From an uncultured Prevotellaceae bacterium (GTDB lineage: Bacteria > Bacteroidota > Bacteroidia > Bacteroidales > Bacteroidaceae): 34,129 bases of DNA. The stretch is from assembly GCA_946185285.1 (NCBI GenBank), contig CAMHIS010000024.1, positions 1-34,129 of the forward strand, read 5' to 3'. How positions within the stretch are numbered: the first letter of the stretch is position 1; the number at the start of each line of letters is the position of its first letter. Position numbers and translations under genes: made by a program. The notes under the pieces were generated by a model, which worked only from the letters and a program-made list of their open reading frames with translations, was not told the origin of the DNA and ran no database searches. Shown one piece after another: positions 24,521 through 32,596 of the stretch.

Positions 24521-25474
24521 TCACCAGGTAAAACAAGTTATAGGGTATTTCGTGGCCATTCGTTTGTAGAAGTCCTGCTGCTCAGTGTCGGTAGTGGGTT
24601 GGGTATCGGCGACCTGTGCGAGCAGGGACTGGAGTTCACGGCCCGTGGCGAGACCCTGGGCGCGGCGGGCGGCGACAACCTTCTGCAGTTCGTGGGCAGC
24701 ACGGGCGTTGTCTCGGCCAATGAGGAGCCGGGCGAGGGCGAGACGGTAGCCGGTGCGGAACTGCTCCTGACGCTGGTTTTGGATGGCCTGACAGAGCAGG
24801 GCAGCCTTCTGGCCAGTGTCGGCGGTCAGTTCAGACAGTTCGGCATAGAGGTAGCTGTCGTGGTGGCGCGTGAGCAGTTGGCGGTAGATGGCTGCAGCCT
24901 TGTCGTGCTCGCCCATGATGCGGTAGATGACGGCCATATAGCGCTGGCAGTTCTTGTTGCGTGGTGTGCGGCGCATGGCTTCCTCGAGCAGTGGCATGAT
25001 GCGGAGGGCATTGTCGGCAGTGGGCTGCTGCTGGATTTCGTGGAAGGCCTGCGTCAGCAACTGGTGTGCAACCGACGGTACGGGGTGTTGGGACCCTGGT
25101 GTCGGTTGCTGGGTGGTGATGCCCTGCCAGTCGGCCTCGGCAAGATTTCCTACGCCGTAGCGTTCCAGGAAGCTGAGCATGCTGAACTCAGCTGTCTCCT
25201 TGCTCAGCATGACGGCATCGTAGAGCACGCTGCTGTGAGCGCGGTGGTCGCGGTCCTCGACGGTGGGCAGCATACGCAGCAGGGCCTCGAAAATCTTCAG
25301 TGCCTCCCCTACCCTTTTCTCCTGTGCCCGCTTCTTCAGTATGTCGCTGGCAGTCCAGAACATGCAGAGCGTGGTGTAGTGCCCTTTATGGACGGCGTAC
25401 ATCGGCCTGATAGCCTCGTAGGCCTCCTCTATGCGCCCTTGTTTGCGCAGCTCGAATATATCCTTGACAGTCAT
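24521..25474 (-). CDS. TPR-like helical repeat protein, function unknown
   Basis: The 317-aa product is all-helical. It starts MTVKDIFELRKQGRIEEAYEAIRPMYAVH, a TPR-like helix pair, and later contains a clear TPR-type stretch (KNCQRYMAVIYRIMGEHDKAAAIYRQLL). There is no signal peptide, so it is cytoplasmic. The upstream in-frame ATG at 25504 overlaps the promoter's -7 element (25501-25509) and is rejected. Between two helical segments lies a proline/glutamine-rich linker (QQPTPGSQHPVPSVAH) encoded by a 9-bp inverted repeat (25068-25109). Such proteins usually act as protein-binding scaffolds. It lies upstream of lgt on the same strand, but lgt has its own -7 element. Confidence 0.75.
   Translation of the reverse strand: MTVKDIFELRKQGRIEEAYEAIRPMYAVHKGHYTTLCMFWTASDILKKRAQEKRVGEALKIFEALLRMLPTVEDRDHRAHSSVLYDAVMLSKETAEFSMLSFLERYGVGNLAEADWQGITTQQPTPGSQHPVPSVAHQLLTQAFHEIQQQPTADNALRIMPLLEEAMRRTPRNKNCQRYMAVIYRIMGEHDKAAAIYRQLLTRHHDSYLYAELSELTADTGQKAALLCQAIQNQRQEQFRTGYRLALARLLIGRDNARAAHELQKVVAARRAQGLATGRELQSLLAQVADTQPTTDTEQQDFYKRMATKYPITCFTW
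25068..25109. repeat. In-frame inverted repeat inside the TPR gene
   Basis: GCAACCGAC (25068-25076) and GTCGGTTGC (25101-25109) are perfect complements around 24 bases. The 42 bp equal 14 codons and encode a non-helical P/Q/S-rich linker. Confidence 0.6.
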
Positions 25475-25500
25475 AGGTCTCCATGCATTGTTGATAGTGT

Positions 25501-25533
25501 GCAAAGATACGAAAAAGCAGGCGAACAGCCAAA
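25501..25533 (-). promoter_or_regulatory. Promoter of the TPR gene, embedded in a terminator
   Basis: On the minus strand TTTG (25530-25533), a 20-bp spacer and TATCTTTGC (25501-25509). The TTTG lies in the loop of the terminator hairpin at 25512-25550. Confidence 0.7.
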
Positions 25534-25550
25534 CAATCCGCCTGCTTTTT
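25512..25550 (-). terminator. Bidirectional terminator of the lipoprotein/barrel operon
   Basis: AAAAAGCAGGCG (25512-25523) and CGCCTGCTTTTT (25539-25550) form a perfect 12-bp stem with U-tracts on either strand. It ends the minus-strand operon whose last gene stops at 25569. Confidence 0.88.
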
Positions 25551-25568
25551 CACAAATCAGCAAAAGAT

Positions 25569-26501
25569 TTAGAAGCAATATCCTAAGGTGACGTCGAAGG
25601 AGTGGAACTTGGTGGTAACGTCGGTGCCAAGCATCGAATATTTGCTGATGTTCGTCAAGTCCATCGAGTAGCCCACGCCAATGAGGAACTGTTTGTTGAT
25701 GCGGGCACGTACACCGAACTGCATGCCGAGCTGGATGCGCTTGCAGGCTGCGTCGCCCATATCGTCCTTCGAGAAAATGTCTAAGCTTTCATTGCCATCG
25801 TCGGAAGAAGCTAAAGCTCTCGATTCACTCCAGCTGTCCCAGTCGTCGACCATATCATCGTCATCCCAGTAGTCATCGTCATCATCGATGTCATAGCTGT
25901 AACCGCCATCGCTTTGGCCGTCATACTTGATTTTTCCGAAGATGTTGCCGCGCAGGTAGAGACCGGCGTATGGCTCGATGGAGAAGCTCTCGTTGACAGG
26001 ATAGGAGAAAAGAAGGTTGACAGGGACTTTCGCTGAAAGCATATTGAACTTCCGGACGGTTTCGTTCTGCCATACGTATTTTGCTGCAATGCCAGCCTCG
26101 ACATAGAGGGGCAGGGTGCCACTGATGGGGAAGGCGTAGTTGTAGCCAGCGGAAACAGAGTTGCCGCTTTCGCTGTCGCTGTGACTGCCCGATTTGACCT
26201 TCTGAGACTCGAAGTTGTACTGCAGGTAGACGGTGCTGAAGCCGACGGGAGCCATCAGGCCGGCAGCTGCAGCGCTTGACTTCGGCTGCTTCTGGGCTTT
26301 CTCCTTCGGCTGTTTCTGGGTCTGCTGCTTGGTCTCGGGTTTAGCCTTCTGTTCTTGCTTCTGCGGTGTCTGAGCCTGCTTCTGCTCCTGGTTCTTCTTC
26401 AGAAGCTGGTCAAGTGTCACCACCTTTTCCTGTGCGTTGACGGTCACTGAGCCGGCAGCCATCATCATGGCCGACAAGGCGAGAATCATTGTCTTCTTCA
26501 T
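25569..26501 (-). CDS. Outer-membrane beta-barrel protein
   Basis: The 310-aa protein has a signal peptide (MKKTMILALSAMMMAAGSVTVNA) followed by a periplasmic Q/K-rich low-complexity stretch (about 35-75, repeated KQEQK/KQPKEK). From about residue 80 it alternates short amphipathic strands typical of an 8- or 10-stranded OmpX/PorT-like barrel (GFSTVYLQYNFES, SVSAGYNYAFPI, LPLYVEAGIAAKYVW, RIQLGMQFGVRARI, FHSFDVTLGYCF). It ends in phenylalanine, as outer-membrane barrels usually do for BAM recognition. One loop is strongly acidic (DIDDDDDYWDDDDMVDDWD, about 207-225), which could bind cations. It is the last gene of a three-gene operon, 36 bases after the Cbp1-like lipoprotein, and is followed by a strong terminator. 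Confidence 0.85.
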   Translation of the reverse strand: MKKTMILALSAMMMAAGSVTVNAQEKVVTLDQLLKKNQEQKQAQTPQKQEQKAKPETKQQTQKQPKEKAQKQPKSSAAAAGLMAPVGFSTVYLQYNFESQKVKSGSHSDSESGNSVSAGYNYAFPISGTLPLYVEAGIAAKYVWQNETVRKFNMLSAKVPVNLLFSYPVNESFSIEPYAGLYLRGNIFGKIKYDGQSDGGYSYDIDDDDDYWDDDDMVDDWDSWSESRALASSDDGNESLDIFSKDDMGDAACKRIQLGMQFGVRARINKQFLIGVGYSMDLTNISKYSMLGTDVTTKFHSFDVTLGYCF

Positions 26502-26537
26502 ACTGATTGATTTTTAGATTGTTAATTATTGGTAGTT

Positions 26538-27413
26538 TTATTTTGTCTGTACAACGAGATAGCGCGTCTGGCTCCAGAAGGTGGCGGGGTCTGTGATGGT
26601 CAGCACCGACACGTCTTTGCCTGTCTTCTCTATCTTGTAGCTCTTCTTGGGCATGTTGGATATAATCTTGGGCTTGGCCGACGGTATCTCCAGTTGGGTG
26701 AAGTTGCGCATATCCTTCTTGGTGAAGTACTCGGTAGACATATCCTTGCTGACCTTCTTCTTCGAGAGGAAGCCGCCGCCGCTGGTGATGCCAGCCTGCT
26801 TCAGGATGTCGCTCGAGCCGACGACCACATAGACGGCGTTGTCGCGCTCGGTCTTCTCCTGCTCGGCCTTCATCTGGCCTTCCACGTACTCGGCAAACTC
26901 CTGGTTGGCCTTGGTCAGCTGTCCCACATGATCCTTCAGTTTGGCTATGTCAACATCCTTGTTGTTGAGCTGTGTGCGCAGGTCACTGATCATCTTGTCC
27001 TTCTCGTCTATCTGCTGGTTGAGAAGTGTTACCAGGCTTTGCAGCTTGCCGATTTTTGCGCCGCGAGCCTGTAAAGAGTCGGTGAGGTTCTTGATACGGT
27101 TGCGCTGGCTTGACAGTGTCTGCGAGAACGTCTCCAACCGCTTCAGCATCTCTTCACGCGAGTTTGCTTTCTTCTCTAAGCTGCCGTCGAAAAGCTGCTG
27201 CTCCTGCACGCTGATGGCATCAAGACCTTCGGTCAGTGCGTCGACAAAGGAGACCATGTCGTTGAGTTCACTCTTGTGCTGCTCGTCGGCTTGTCGAAGC
27301 GAGTCCACCTGGCTCTGCAGGCTTGCCGTGTCACCACTGCCGCCGCTGCAGGCTCCCATCATGAGGGCGGCAACCGCGAACAGGGCCACCCATTTCATTG
27401 AATTCTTTTTCAT
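26538..27413 (-). CDS. Coiled-coil lipoprotein, Cbp1-like
   Basis: The 291-aa product has a lipoprotein signal with lipobox MMGAC (cysteine about residue 22). Residues about 30-190 are heptad-like coiled coil (LQSQVDSLRQADEQHKSEL, LVTLLNQQIDEKDKMISDL). The C-terminal domain (NAVYVVVGSSDILKQAGI to DPATFWSQTRYLVVQTK) matches what I remember of a Bacteroides family annotated as Cbp1-type collagen-binding adhesins; this name is from memory and moderate in certainty. Acylation would be done by Lgt and the protein anchored to the outer membrane. It starts 21 bases after the upstream metallopeptidase-like lipoprotein gene with no promoter of its own and is followed by the barrel gene, suggesting a shared envelope role. 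Confidence 0.75.
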   Translation of the reverse strand: MKKNSMKWVALFAVAALMMGACSGGSGDTASLQSQVDSLRQADEQHKSELNDMVSFVDALTEGLDAISVQEQQLFDGSLEKKANSREEMLKRLETFSQTLSSQRNRIKNLTDSLQARGAKIGKLQSLVTLLNQQIDEKDKMISDLRTQLNNKDVDIAKLKDHVGQLTKANQEFAEYVEGQMKAEQEKTERDNAVYVVVGSSDILKQAGITSGGGFLSKKKVSKDMSTEYFTKKDMRNFTQLEIPSAKPKIISNMPKKSYKIEKTGKDVSVLTITDPATFWSQTRYLVVQTK

Positions 27414-27434
27414 AACCGTTACGTATTTAATTTG

Positions 27435-29855
27435 TTATTTCTTTTCGGTTGTATAATTGTACCTCAATTTCAAATAGATGATGTTATCACGATGATTAAT
27501 CAATGTGTAATTATGTTCTCTTGGTGGTTTTCCCCAGTCTTTTGTTGTCTCTTTGTAGCTGAATGCATCCAGAGTCCAATAATTAAGGCTTCCCCAATTA
27601 ACATTTTCACAAATAAAGTGATAATAGCCAAGATTCCCTTCTTCATTGGGGATGTGATACATGGTTTGAAGTCCCCACTGTGCTTCTATGATTTTTTGCT
27701 CAATCCCAAATCCGTCTGGGTAGTCATCCTTTGTGTAGTTGAGGTAAGTCAAGTTCTCTATCTTACTGGTTGCGGGACCGTTTGATCCGGGGCCATATTT
27801 GTCTATATTGTAAGCTTCTTTTGAGAAATCAACAATGTCGAACGCGAGTTCCCTTTCAACAATGCTCGAGCCGCCGTTACTGCTGTATGGCCCTTCCTTC
27901 GACTTGGTGAATTCCAGGTGTACGGTTGTGCCTTTCTGTGTTATCTTGTAGTCGTCGAAGGAAGAGAGCCAAACGCTTGAGCCGGCTCTGCTTTCATTTC
28001 CATTGTACGAGTCCAGGGCCTTGACACTGACTCTGAACTCAAGCTCGGTCACGTCAGTCATCTTGAGTTCTTCCTTGACATCGCAGAATTCCACTTTGAT
28101 GTCCGAAGGCAGCGAACTGTAATCGTCTTTGTTTTCAAGCCGTGTTGTAGCCATGCATAAAGATACTTTTCCTGTGTTTGCGTTCAAATCAAGTCCGCAC
28201 TTATCACAGATTTCCTGAACGCCAATGCTTACTTTCCCTTTCTTACACAGCCCTATTTCCGTCAATTTATTACCAATTTTGTAATAAACGCGCGTTAATA
28301 CGTCCTCGTTGTTTTGGGTAACGGTTATGGCCGAATCCTTGTACTGCTTTAATGTAGATGAGGGGAAATGCAGTTGATGAATCAAGACGCCATAGTTGTA
28401 AACATTATCCTTGAAGGAATATTCCTTTTCTTTCATGATATTTGTAGTACCCTCTTCACCGTCTTTTTGTGTGACGACATCGTCGATAGAGATTTGGGGA
28501 TCTAATTCGTTGTTCATCACGCTGAACGCAAAATTATAGTAGTTCTCAGTGTCAAAGAACTTGATATTGTTGTCGCTCAAAAATGTATTAAGCACATCCT
28601 TGAATTTGGTTTTGCCTTCCTTGTCTTTTTTGAAGTCCTCGTAAAGTTTCACAATGCTTTGGTCACTGGTCTTTCTGGCCAGATGCTCAATAAACGTGGC
28701 CATTCCATAACCACAGTTCTTGCAGGCATCTTGATTCCGCTCATGAGGGTAAAACTCGTGGATAAAATTGCGTTGCCACTTTACCGTATTTTCGCTAAGA
28801 ACTTTTGCACCAATGACTTTCTCTACCCAGCAGCCAAGTCCCTCATCAAACTGGGCCCAGTCATCTCCTTTCTCGCCAGCCTTACAAATACTCCATCCCG
28901 AACGCGGGTCATAGTCTAATGTCGTTACGGCGTGCAATGTCTCATGTATCAAGGTCGCCTTGAGGTCGTTCAGCTTTTTCGTAGTCGGTTTTTCAATATA
29001 ATCAAAGAAAAAGTCCTTATTAAGAGAAATCATGCTCCACTCTTTACCGTACCAGGCAGGCTTGAATACGCCCCAACAATCTTTGACGTCTTTATTGTCT
29101 TTGGGAGAGACAAGTCTATAGATGAACACAGTTTTGCTGTTATAATTGAACCCCAGCGATTTCAGAAGACTGAAAACCTCTGGGAGGTTCTCGATAACAA
29201 GGATGCGTATGGCATTGTACTTCTCCCTGTTATTGTCAAATTCTGAGTAGGGAACGCCAACTCTATACTGATATATAAAATCATTGGCTCGCGTCAATGC
29301 GCCATCATCGTCCGGTGGACATTGGGCAAGACCAATCGTAAAATAGGGCTTCTCATTGCCATCAGACGTTAAGGCCGGAATCTTGGCTTCGAACACACCG
29401 TTCGACTCTGTTGACTCAATATCGAACACGACAGGAGTTGTCTCGCCTGTATGTTTGTTATATGCAATTGTTTTTACAACAGGGCGGACGTTGTCTGTAG
29501 AGCCATTGCATTTCAACTTGATGGAAAACGGCTTCGTAGCGCCCATTTCCGGCAATGTTACCTGATAGAATTTTGAGCGGGCATCCTCGCCAGCAATATT
29601 ACTTGCGTTTGCCTCACTGACAGCCACCTTTGCTTCTGCAGAAAATGTTCCGCTGGGGAAGTTGATGGCGATGTCACCCCTCTTGAGGATTCCGCCGTCA
29701 GGGGATACTGTCCTGTAGTCTCCTTCACTGACGGGCGTGTCGGGTTTGACGGTCTTATCCTGTTCCCCGCTGTCACTACTTTCGCTGCAGGCCACAAGGG
29801 AAGCGAACAGTATGGTCATCAGCATCATTCCGTAAAAGTTCAATTTCTTCATCAT
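27435..29855 (-). CDS. Lipoprotein with ZU5-like domain and HExxH metallopeptidase motif
   Basis: The 806-aa product has a lipoprotein signal ending SLVACS (cysteine about 23). Residues about 48-160 read like a ZU5-type beta domain (VSPDGGILKRGDIAINFPSGTFSAEAKVAVSEA). Then a peptidase-like region has HETLH at about 302-306, the zinc-binding HExxH, with a downstream acidic site FDEGLGCW near 335 that could supply the third ligand, as in gluzincin-type peptidases. The final ~400 residues have no family I recognise. Two CxxC-like sites occur (CKNCGYG, CDKCGLD). Codon use is more AT-rich than in the GC-rich neighbours, suggesting a different history. It is first in the operon, with promoter 29886-29917. 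Surface proteolysis is inferred; the active site is not proven. Confidence 0.75.
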   Translation of the reverse strand: MMKKLNFYGMMLMTILFASLVACSESSDSGEQDKTVKPDTPVSEGDYRTVSPDGGILKRGDIAINFPSGTFSAEAKVAVSEANASNIAGEDARSKFYQVTLPEMGATKPFSIKLKCNGSTDNVRPVVKTIAYNKHTGETTPVVFDIESTESNGVFEAKIPALTSDGNEKPYFTIGLAQCPPDDDGALTRANDFIYQYRVGVPYSEFDNNREKYNAIRILVIENLPEVFSLLKSLGFNYNSKTVFIYRLVSPKDNKDVKDCWGVFKPAWYGKEWSMISLNKDFFFDYIEKPTTKKLNDLKATLIHETLHAVTTLDYDPRSGWSICKAGEKGDDWAQFDEGLGCWVEKVIGAKVLSENTVKWQRNFIHEFYPHERNQDACKNCGYGMATFIEHLARKTSDQSIVKLYEDFKKDKEGKTKFKDVLNTFLSDNNIKFFDTENYYNFAFSVMNNELDPQISIDDVVTQKDGEEGTTNIMKEKEYSFKDNVYNYGVLIHQLHFPSSTLKQYKDSAITVTQNNEDVLTRVYYKIGNKLTEIGLCKKGKVSIGVQEICDKCGLDLNANTGKVSLCMATTRLENKDDYSSLPSDIKVEFCDVKEELKMTDVTELEFRVSVKALDSYNGNESRAGSSVWLSSFDDYKITQKGTTVHLEFTKSKEGPYSSNGGSSIVERELAFDIVDFSKEAYNIDKYGPGSNGPATSKIENLTYLNYTKDDYPDGFGIEQKIIEAQWGLQTMYHIPNEEGNLGYYHFICENVNWGSLNYWTLDAFSYKETTKDWGKPPREHNYTLINHRDNIIYLKLRYNYTTEKK

Positions 29856-29885
29856 TAAATCAGTTCAGTTAGTATGTAATTTGGT

Positions 29886-29917
29886 GCAAAGATACATCTT
29901 TTTTGCAAAACACCAAA
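29886..29917 (-). promoter_or_regulatory. Promoter of the three-gene envelope operon
   Basis: On the minus strand TTTG (29914-29917), a 19-bp spacer and TATCTTTGC (29886-29894), about 30 bases before the ATG at 29855. Confidence 0.72.
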
Positions 29918-29994
29918 GGAATAGAGAGAAAACGTTCGCCAAGCATACCTTTTTTATGGTATTAGCGACCGTTTTCGTGCATTTGACATTTATC

Positions 29995-30080
29995 TTTCAG
30001 TCCGCGGGTGGTGGTGTTGTCGAAGATGCCGTCGTCGGCCAGCTTTCGTCACTGTACTCGCCCGGCCCCGACAAGAGGTC
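29995..30080 (-). pseudogene. Possible degraded fragment of a paralogue of the 30148 lipoprotein
   Basis: Two short minus-strand stretches resemble the 777-aa lipoprotein in order but in different frames: DLLSGPGEYSDES (30042-30080) against DLLAGAGDKSDPT, and DDGIFDNTTTRGLKDK (29995-30036) against DQQGLFDHATTRGV. The distance between them is shorter than in the intact gene and a frame change lies between. The match is short and could be chance. The rest of 29918-30147 holds the terminator-like repeat and nothing else that I can name. Confidence 0.35.
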
Positions 30081-30083
30081 ACA

Positions 30084-30115
30084 GGCGAACCGCCAAACGA
30101 TTCGCCCGCTTTTTT
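30084..30115. terminator. Terminator-like repeat, diverged copy of 25512-25550
   Basis: GGCGAA (30084-30089) pairs with TTCGCC (30101-30106) and a T run follows on the + strand. The sequence around it is clearly related to the hairpin at 25512-25550, including the loop GCCAAAC. It lies downstream of the minus-strand gene ending at 30148, but on that strand no T run follows. Confidence 0.5.
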
Positions 30116-30147
30116 GGTTGACACCAAGCACCTGTTGCTTTCAACGA

Positions 30148-32481
30148 TTAGTCCCAGCGGAGCTTGATCATGAGGTTGATTCCGTAGGTTTCAGTGGTTT
30201 CCTTGTCGGTTTTACTCTCTTCCGGCTCGTAGTTGATGATGACGCTATGTCCTTCCTCGTCTTTTCCGTAAATGGGGCTGACCCATTTTGCAGTAGCAGT
30301 ATACTTGACATAGAAGGGGTAATTGCCGCCTACCCGTTCACCTTTGTCGTAGTCGTAGAACTCGCCGTCCTGGTTGTCGGTGTCCATGATGGCCTGTTTG
30401 TAGTTGCTGTCTTCATACCCCATAGGATCCTGTATGCCCAGTCCGGAGTAGTAGCAGTTGAACTCCAGGTAGTCGTCGCGCCCTGTAACATCAATGTACT
30501 TGCAGTATCCCTTCACGCTGAGGTCGGTGAGACGGAAGTTGTTCTTGTCGAACATAATGGTGGGACTTGCAGCCTCGATGGTGAACTTGAGGTCGTAGTA
30601 GTCGCCGTAGGGACGGTCGGGATAGACGTAGCAGTTGGGGTTGGGCTCTGGCTGTTCTTCACTTAGGTAGATGTGCTGGTTGTCGGCTCTGCGTGCGCTG
30701 ACCTTGTAGACGGTTTCGCTGACGCGGGTGATGGTGAGCTCGTCGTTGTCAAACTGCGTGTTGCCCTGCCAGATGTGGTTCATCGTGCCGGTGAGTCCCG
30801 AGCCTGTGATTTTCTCTATGCGCAGCTTGCTGAAGTTCATGAAGCCGAGTCCGTCGTTCTTGTCGTCGTAGGGCAGTTGGGTCACTTCGTAGGTGGCGGT
30901 CTTCAGGACGTTCTTGCCGTCGTCCGAGGCATAAATGTAGATGGTGCCCTTGCGCTCCTTGGCGGTGGTGTTCTCCTTGATGTCAAGATGTACGTTGTAG
31001 CCGTTCACCTCGACGTCTATCCAGTCGGCACCCGTCGAGGCCTTGATGTTCTTGTACATGGTGATGACGGTGACGACACGCTGGTCGCCCTCGGCCTCGA
31101 CGACAAGTTCCTCGGGGTCGAACTCAATGTCCCAGTCGTACTTGTCGTCTTGAGGCGTCAACTCCAGTTCCATCTCCTGTACGCCGGGCTTCACGTCGGC
31201 AGGCTGCTTCGCCGTCTTGCCGCCCTTGGTCACGGTGGTCACGGTAGCCTTTTGGGGCTTCATGGGGATGGTGGCGTTGCCGTTCTTGTCGGTGGGGGCC
31301 ACGGTGAGACCGCCGTCTTCTTTATAGACGATGACCACAGCGGGCTTGTTCGCATCCTCGGTTTCGGTGTTCTTGGCTTTCACGATGGCCTCGTTGTTGG
31401 CCTTGGCCGTGGCGTCGTCCGTATTCTCCTCCATAGCTTTGTCAATGAGCCAGTCCTCGGTCTCGCCCACCATGGCGTCCACCACGCCGTTCTCTACTCC
31501 GAGGTCTTCGCCAATGAACTCGCCAAGCTTCTGCTTCGTCCACACACCGCCCAGTCCGGCAACGAAGCGGCGGTAGTCTTTGGCTGTGGCTGTGCCCTTG
31601 CGAATCTTCTCGCGCAGACGCTTGGTCTCCTCGATGATGGTGTTGACATCCTGCCACTTGCCCACAACACCGCCCGTGGCAGCGTCCCACACGGCGACGT
31701 TGAAGTTGGCGGCCTTCAGGGCCTGCTCCACACCCACGCGGTAGGCATCCTGGTGGATGGGGTTGCCGTTGCCCTCGTTGTGCTTGTCCACGTAGTCATA
31801 GAAGGTCTGCACGCCGGGTCCGTTGGTGTATATCGACACGCCCCCGCCGTCTTCGTACCATTCCTGATAGATTTGCGGGCAGGCGTTGGTGTACTTATGG
31901 TTAATGAGGTTGGTGAACCATTTCTTGTAGTCGGTCTCGCCTTTCTTGTAGCTCGATTTATTGAACAGGTCCCTCATCTGTTCCTCGTTGCCCATGATCT
32001 TCGAGTTGTTGAGCACGTCGAGGATGTCCTGCTCGCGGTTGTGGGCGGTGACTCCCCAGCCGTAGTAGATCATGTCCCATCCGACCGACCACACACCGCG
32101 CGTGGTCGCGTGGTCGAAGAGCCCCTGCTGGTCGAGCCGCTTCACGGCCTTGAGGTATTTCTCCTTGTTGTCGAGCATTTCCTCTAAGAGCTTGTACATC
32201 TCCGTCGGGTCGCTCTTGTCGCCAGCACCTGCCAGCAGGTCGCCCTCGTAGTTGTTACTGCAGAAGCGTGTGAAGAGCAGTCGCATCTTCTCCATCTTCA
32301 GGCTCATCTCGATGAAGTTTTCCATGTCGCTCGTCTCCATCGACGCGTTGTTGTTCTGCTGCTTGTTGGAGTTTTCGCTCTGGTTTTCCTCATCGTCTTT
32401 CTTGTCGCAGGCAGTCGACAACCCGCCGATGCACAGCACCATAAGTGCCATAAACATCCAATTTCTCAGTTTGTCTGTCAT
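30148..32481 (-). CDS. Lipoprotein with BACON-like domain, function unknown
   Basis: The 777-aa product has a lipoprotein signal (lipobox GLSTAC, cysteine about 25), then a D/E/N/Q-rich tether. Residues about 50-370 are a helical region I do not recognise (LLEEMLDNKEKYLKAVKRL, GVWSVGWDMIYYGWGV). A carboxypeptidase-like beta stretch follows (VYKEDGGLTVAPTDKNGNATIPM, about 395-420). Residues about 447-533 resemble a BACON domain (DPEELVVEAEGDQRVVTVIT, ADWIDVEV, ERKGTIYIYASD, YEVTQLP), which in Bacteroidetes surface proteins often acts as a spacer. The C-terminal ~240 residues are beta-rich and end GINLMIKLRWD. RBS-like AAGGA lies five bases before the ATG. It is transcribed from a separate promoter but sits directly upstream of the envelope operon. 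Confidence 0.75.
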   Translation of the reverse strand: MTDKLRNWMFMALMVLCIGGLSTACDKKDDEENQSENSNKQQNNNASMETSDMENFIEMSLKMEKMRLLFTRFCSNNYEGDLLAGAGDKSDPTEMYKLLEEMLDNKEKYLKAVKRLDQQGLFDHATTRGVWSVGWDMIYYGWGVTAHNREQDILDVLNNSKIMGNEEQMRDLFNKSSYKKGETDYKKWFTNLINHKYTNACPQIYQEWYEDGGGVSIYTNGPGVQTFYDYVDKHNEGNGNPIHQDAYRVGVEQALKAANFNVAVWDAATGGVVGKWQDVNTIIEETKRLREKIRKGTATAKDYRRFVAGLGGVWTKQKLGEFIGEDLGVENGVVDAMVGETEDWLIDKAMEENTDDATAKANNEAIVKAKNTETEDANKPAVVIVYKEDGGLTVAPTDKNGNATIPMKPQKATVTTVTKGGKTAKQPADVKPGVQEMELELTPQDDKYDWDIEFDPEELVVEAEGDQRVVTVITMYKNIKASTGADWIDVEVNGYNVHLDIKENTTAKERKGTIYIYASDDGKNVLKTATYEVTQLPYDDKNDGLGFMNFSKLRIEKITGSGLTGTMNHIWQGNTQFDNDELTITRVSETVYKVSARRADNQHIYLSEEQPEPNPNCYVYPDRPYGDYYDLKFTIEAASPTIMFDKNNFRLTDLSVKGYCKYIDVTGRDDYLEFNCYYSGLGIQDPMGYEDSNYKQAIMDTDNQDGEFYDYDKGERVGGNYPFYVKYTATAKWVSPIYGKDEEGHSVIINYEPEESKTDKETTETYGINLMIKLRWD

Positions 32482-32515
32482 AGTTCCTTTTCTTAATATT
32501 GATGATAATCTGCCT

Positions 32516-32524
32516 GCAAATATA
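32516..32524 (-). promoter_or_regulatory. -7 element of the BACON-like lipoprotein gene
   Basis: On the minus strand TATATTTGC lies 34 bases before the ATG at 32481. No TTG at the usual spacing. Confidence 0.55.
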
Positions 32525-32558
32525 CGAAAAGAGGCTGTATGAGGACTTACAAAACATA

Positions 32559-32596
32559 AAAATCGACTGACAATTCACGTTTTGTCAGTCGATTTT
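32559..32596 (-). terminator. Terminator overlapping the stop codon of the kelch/AraC gene
   Basis: A 14-bp perfect stem (32559-32572 with 32583-32596), 10-nt loop, followed on the minus strand by a T run. The TGA stop (32585-32587) lies inside the upstream arm. Confidence 0.85.

Noticed and set aside
30148..32187. Long + strand frame of 504 codons opposite the BACON-like lipoprotein
   Set aside because: Valine/leucine/histidine-rich shadow of the real minus-strand gene, with no signal or domain.
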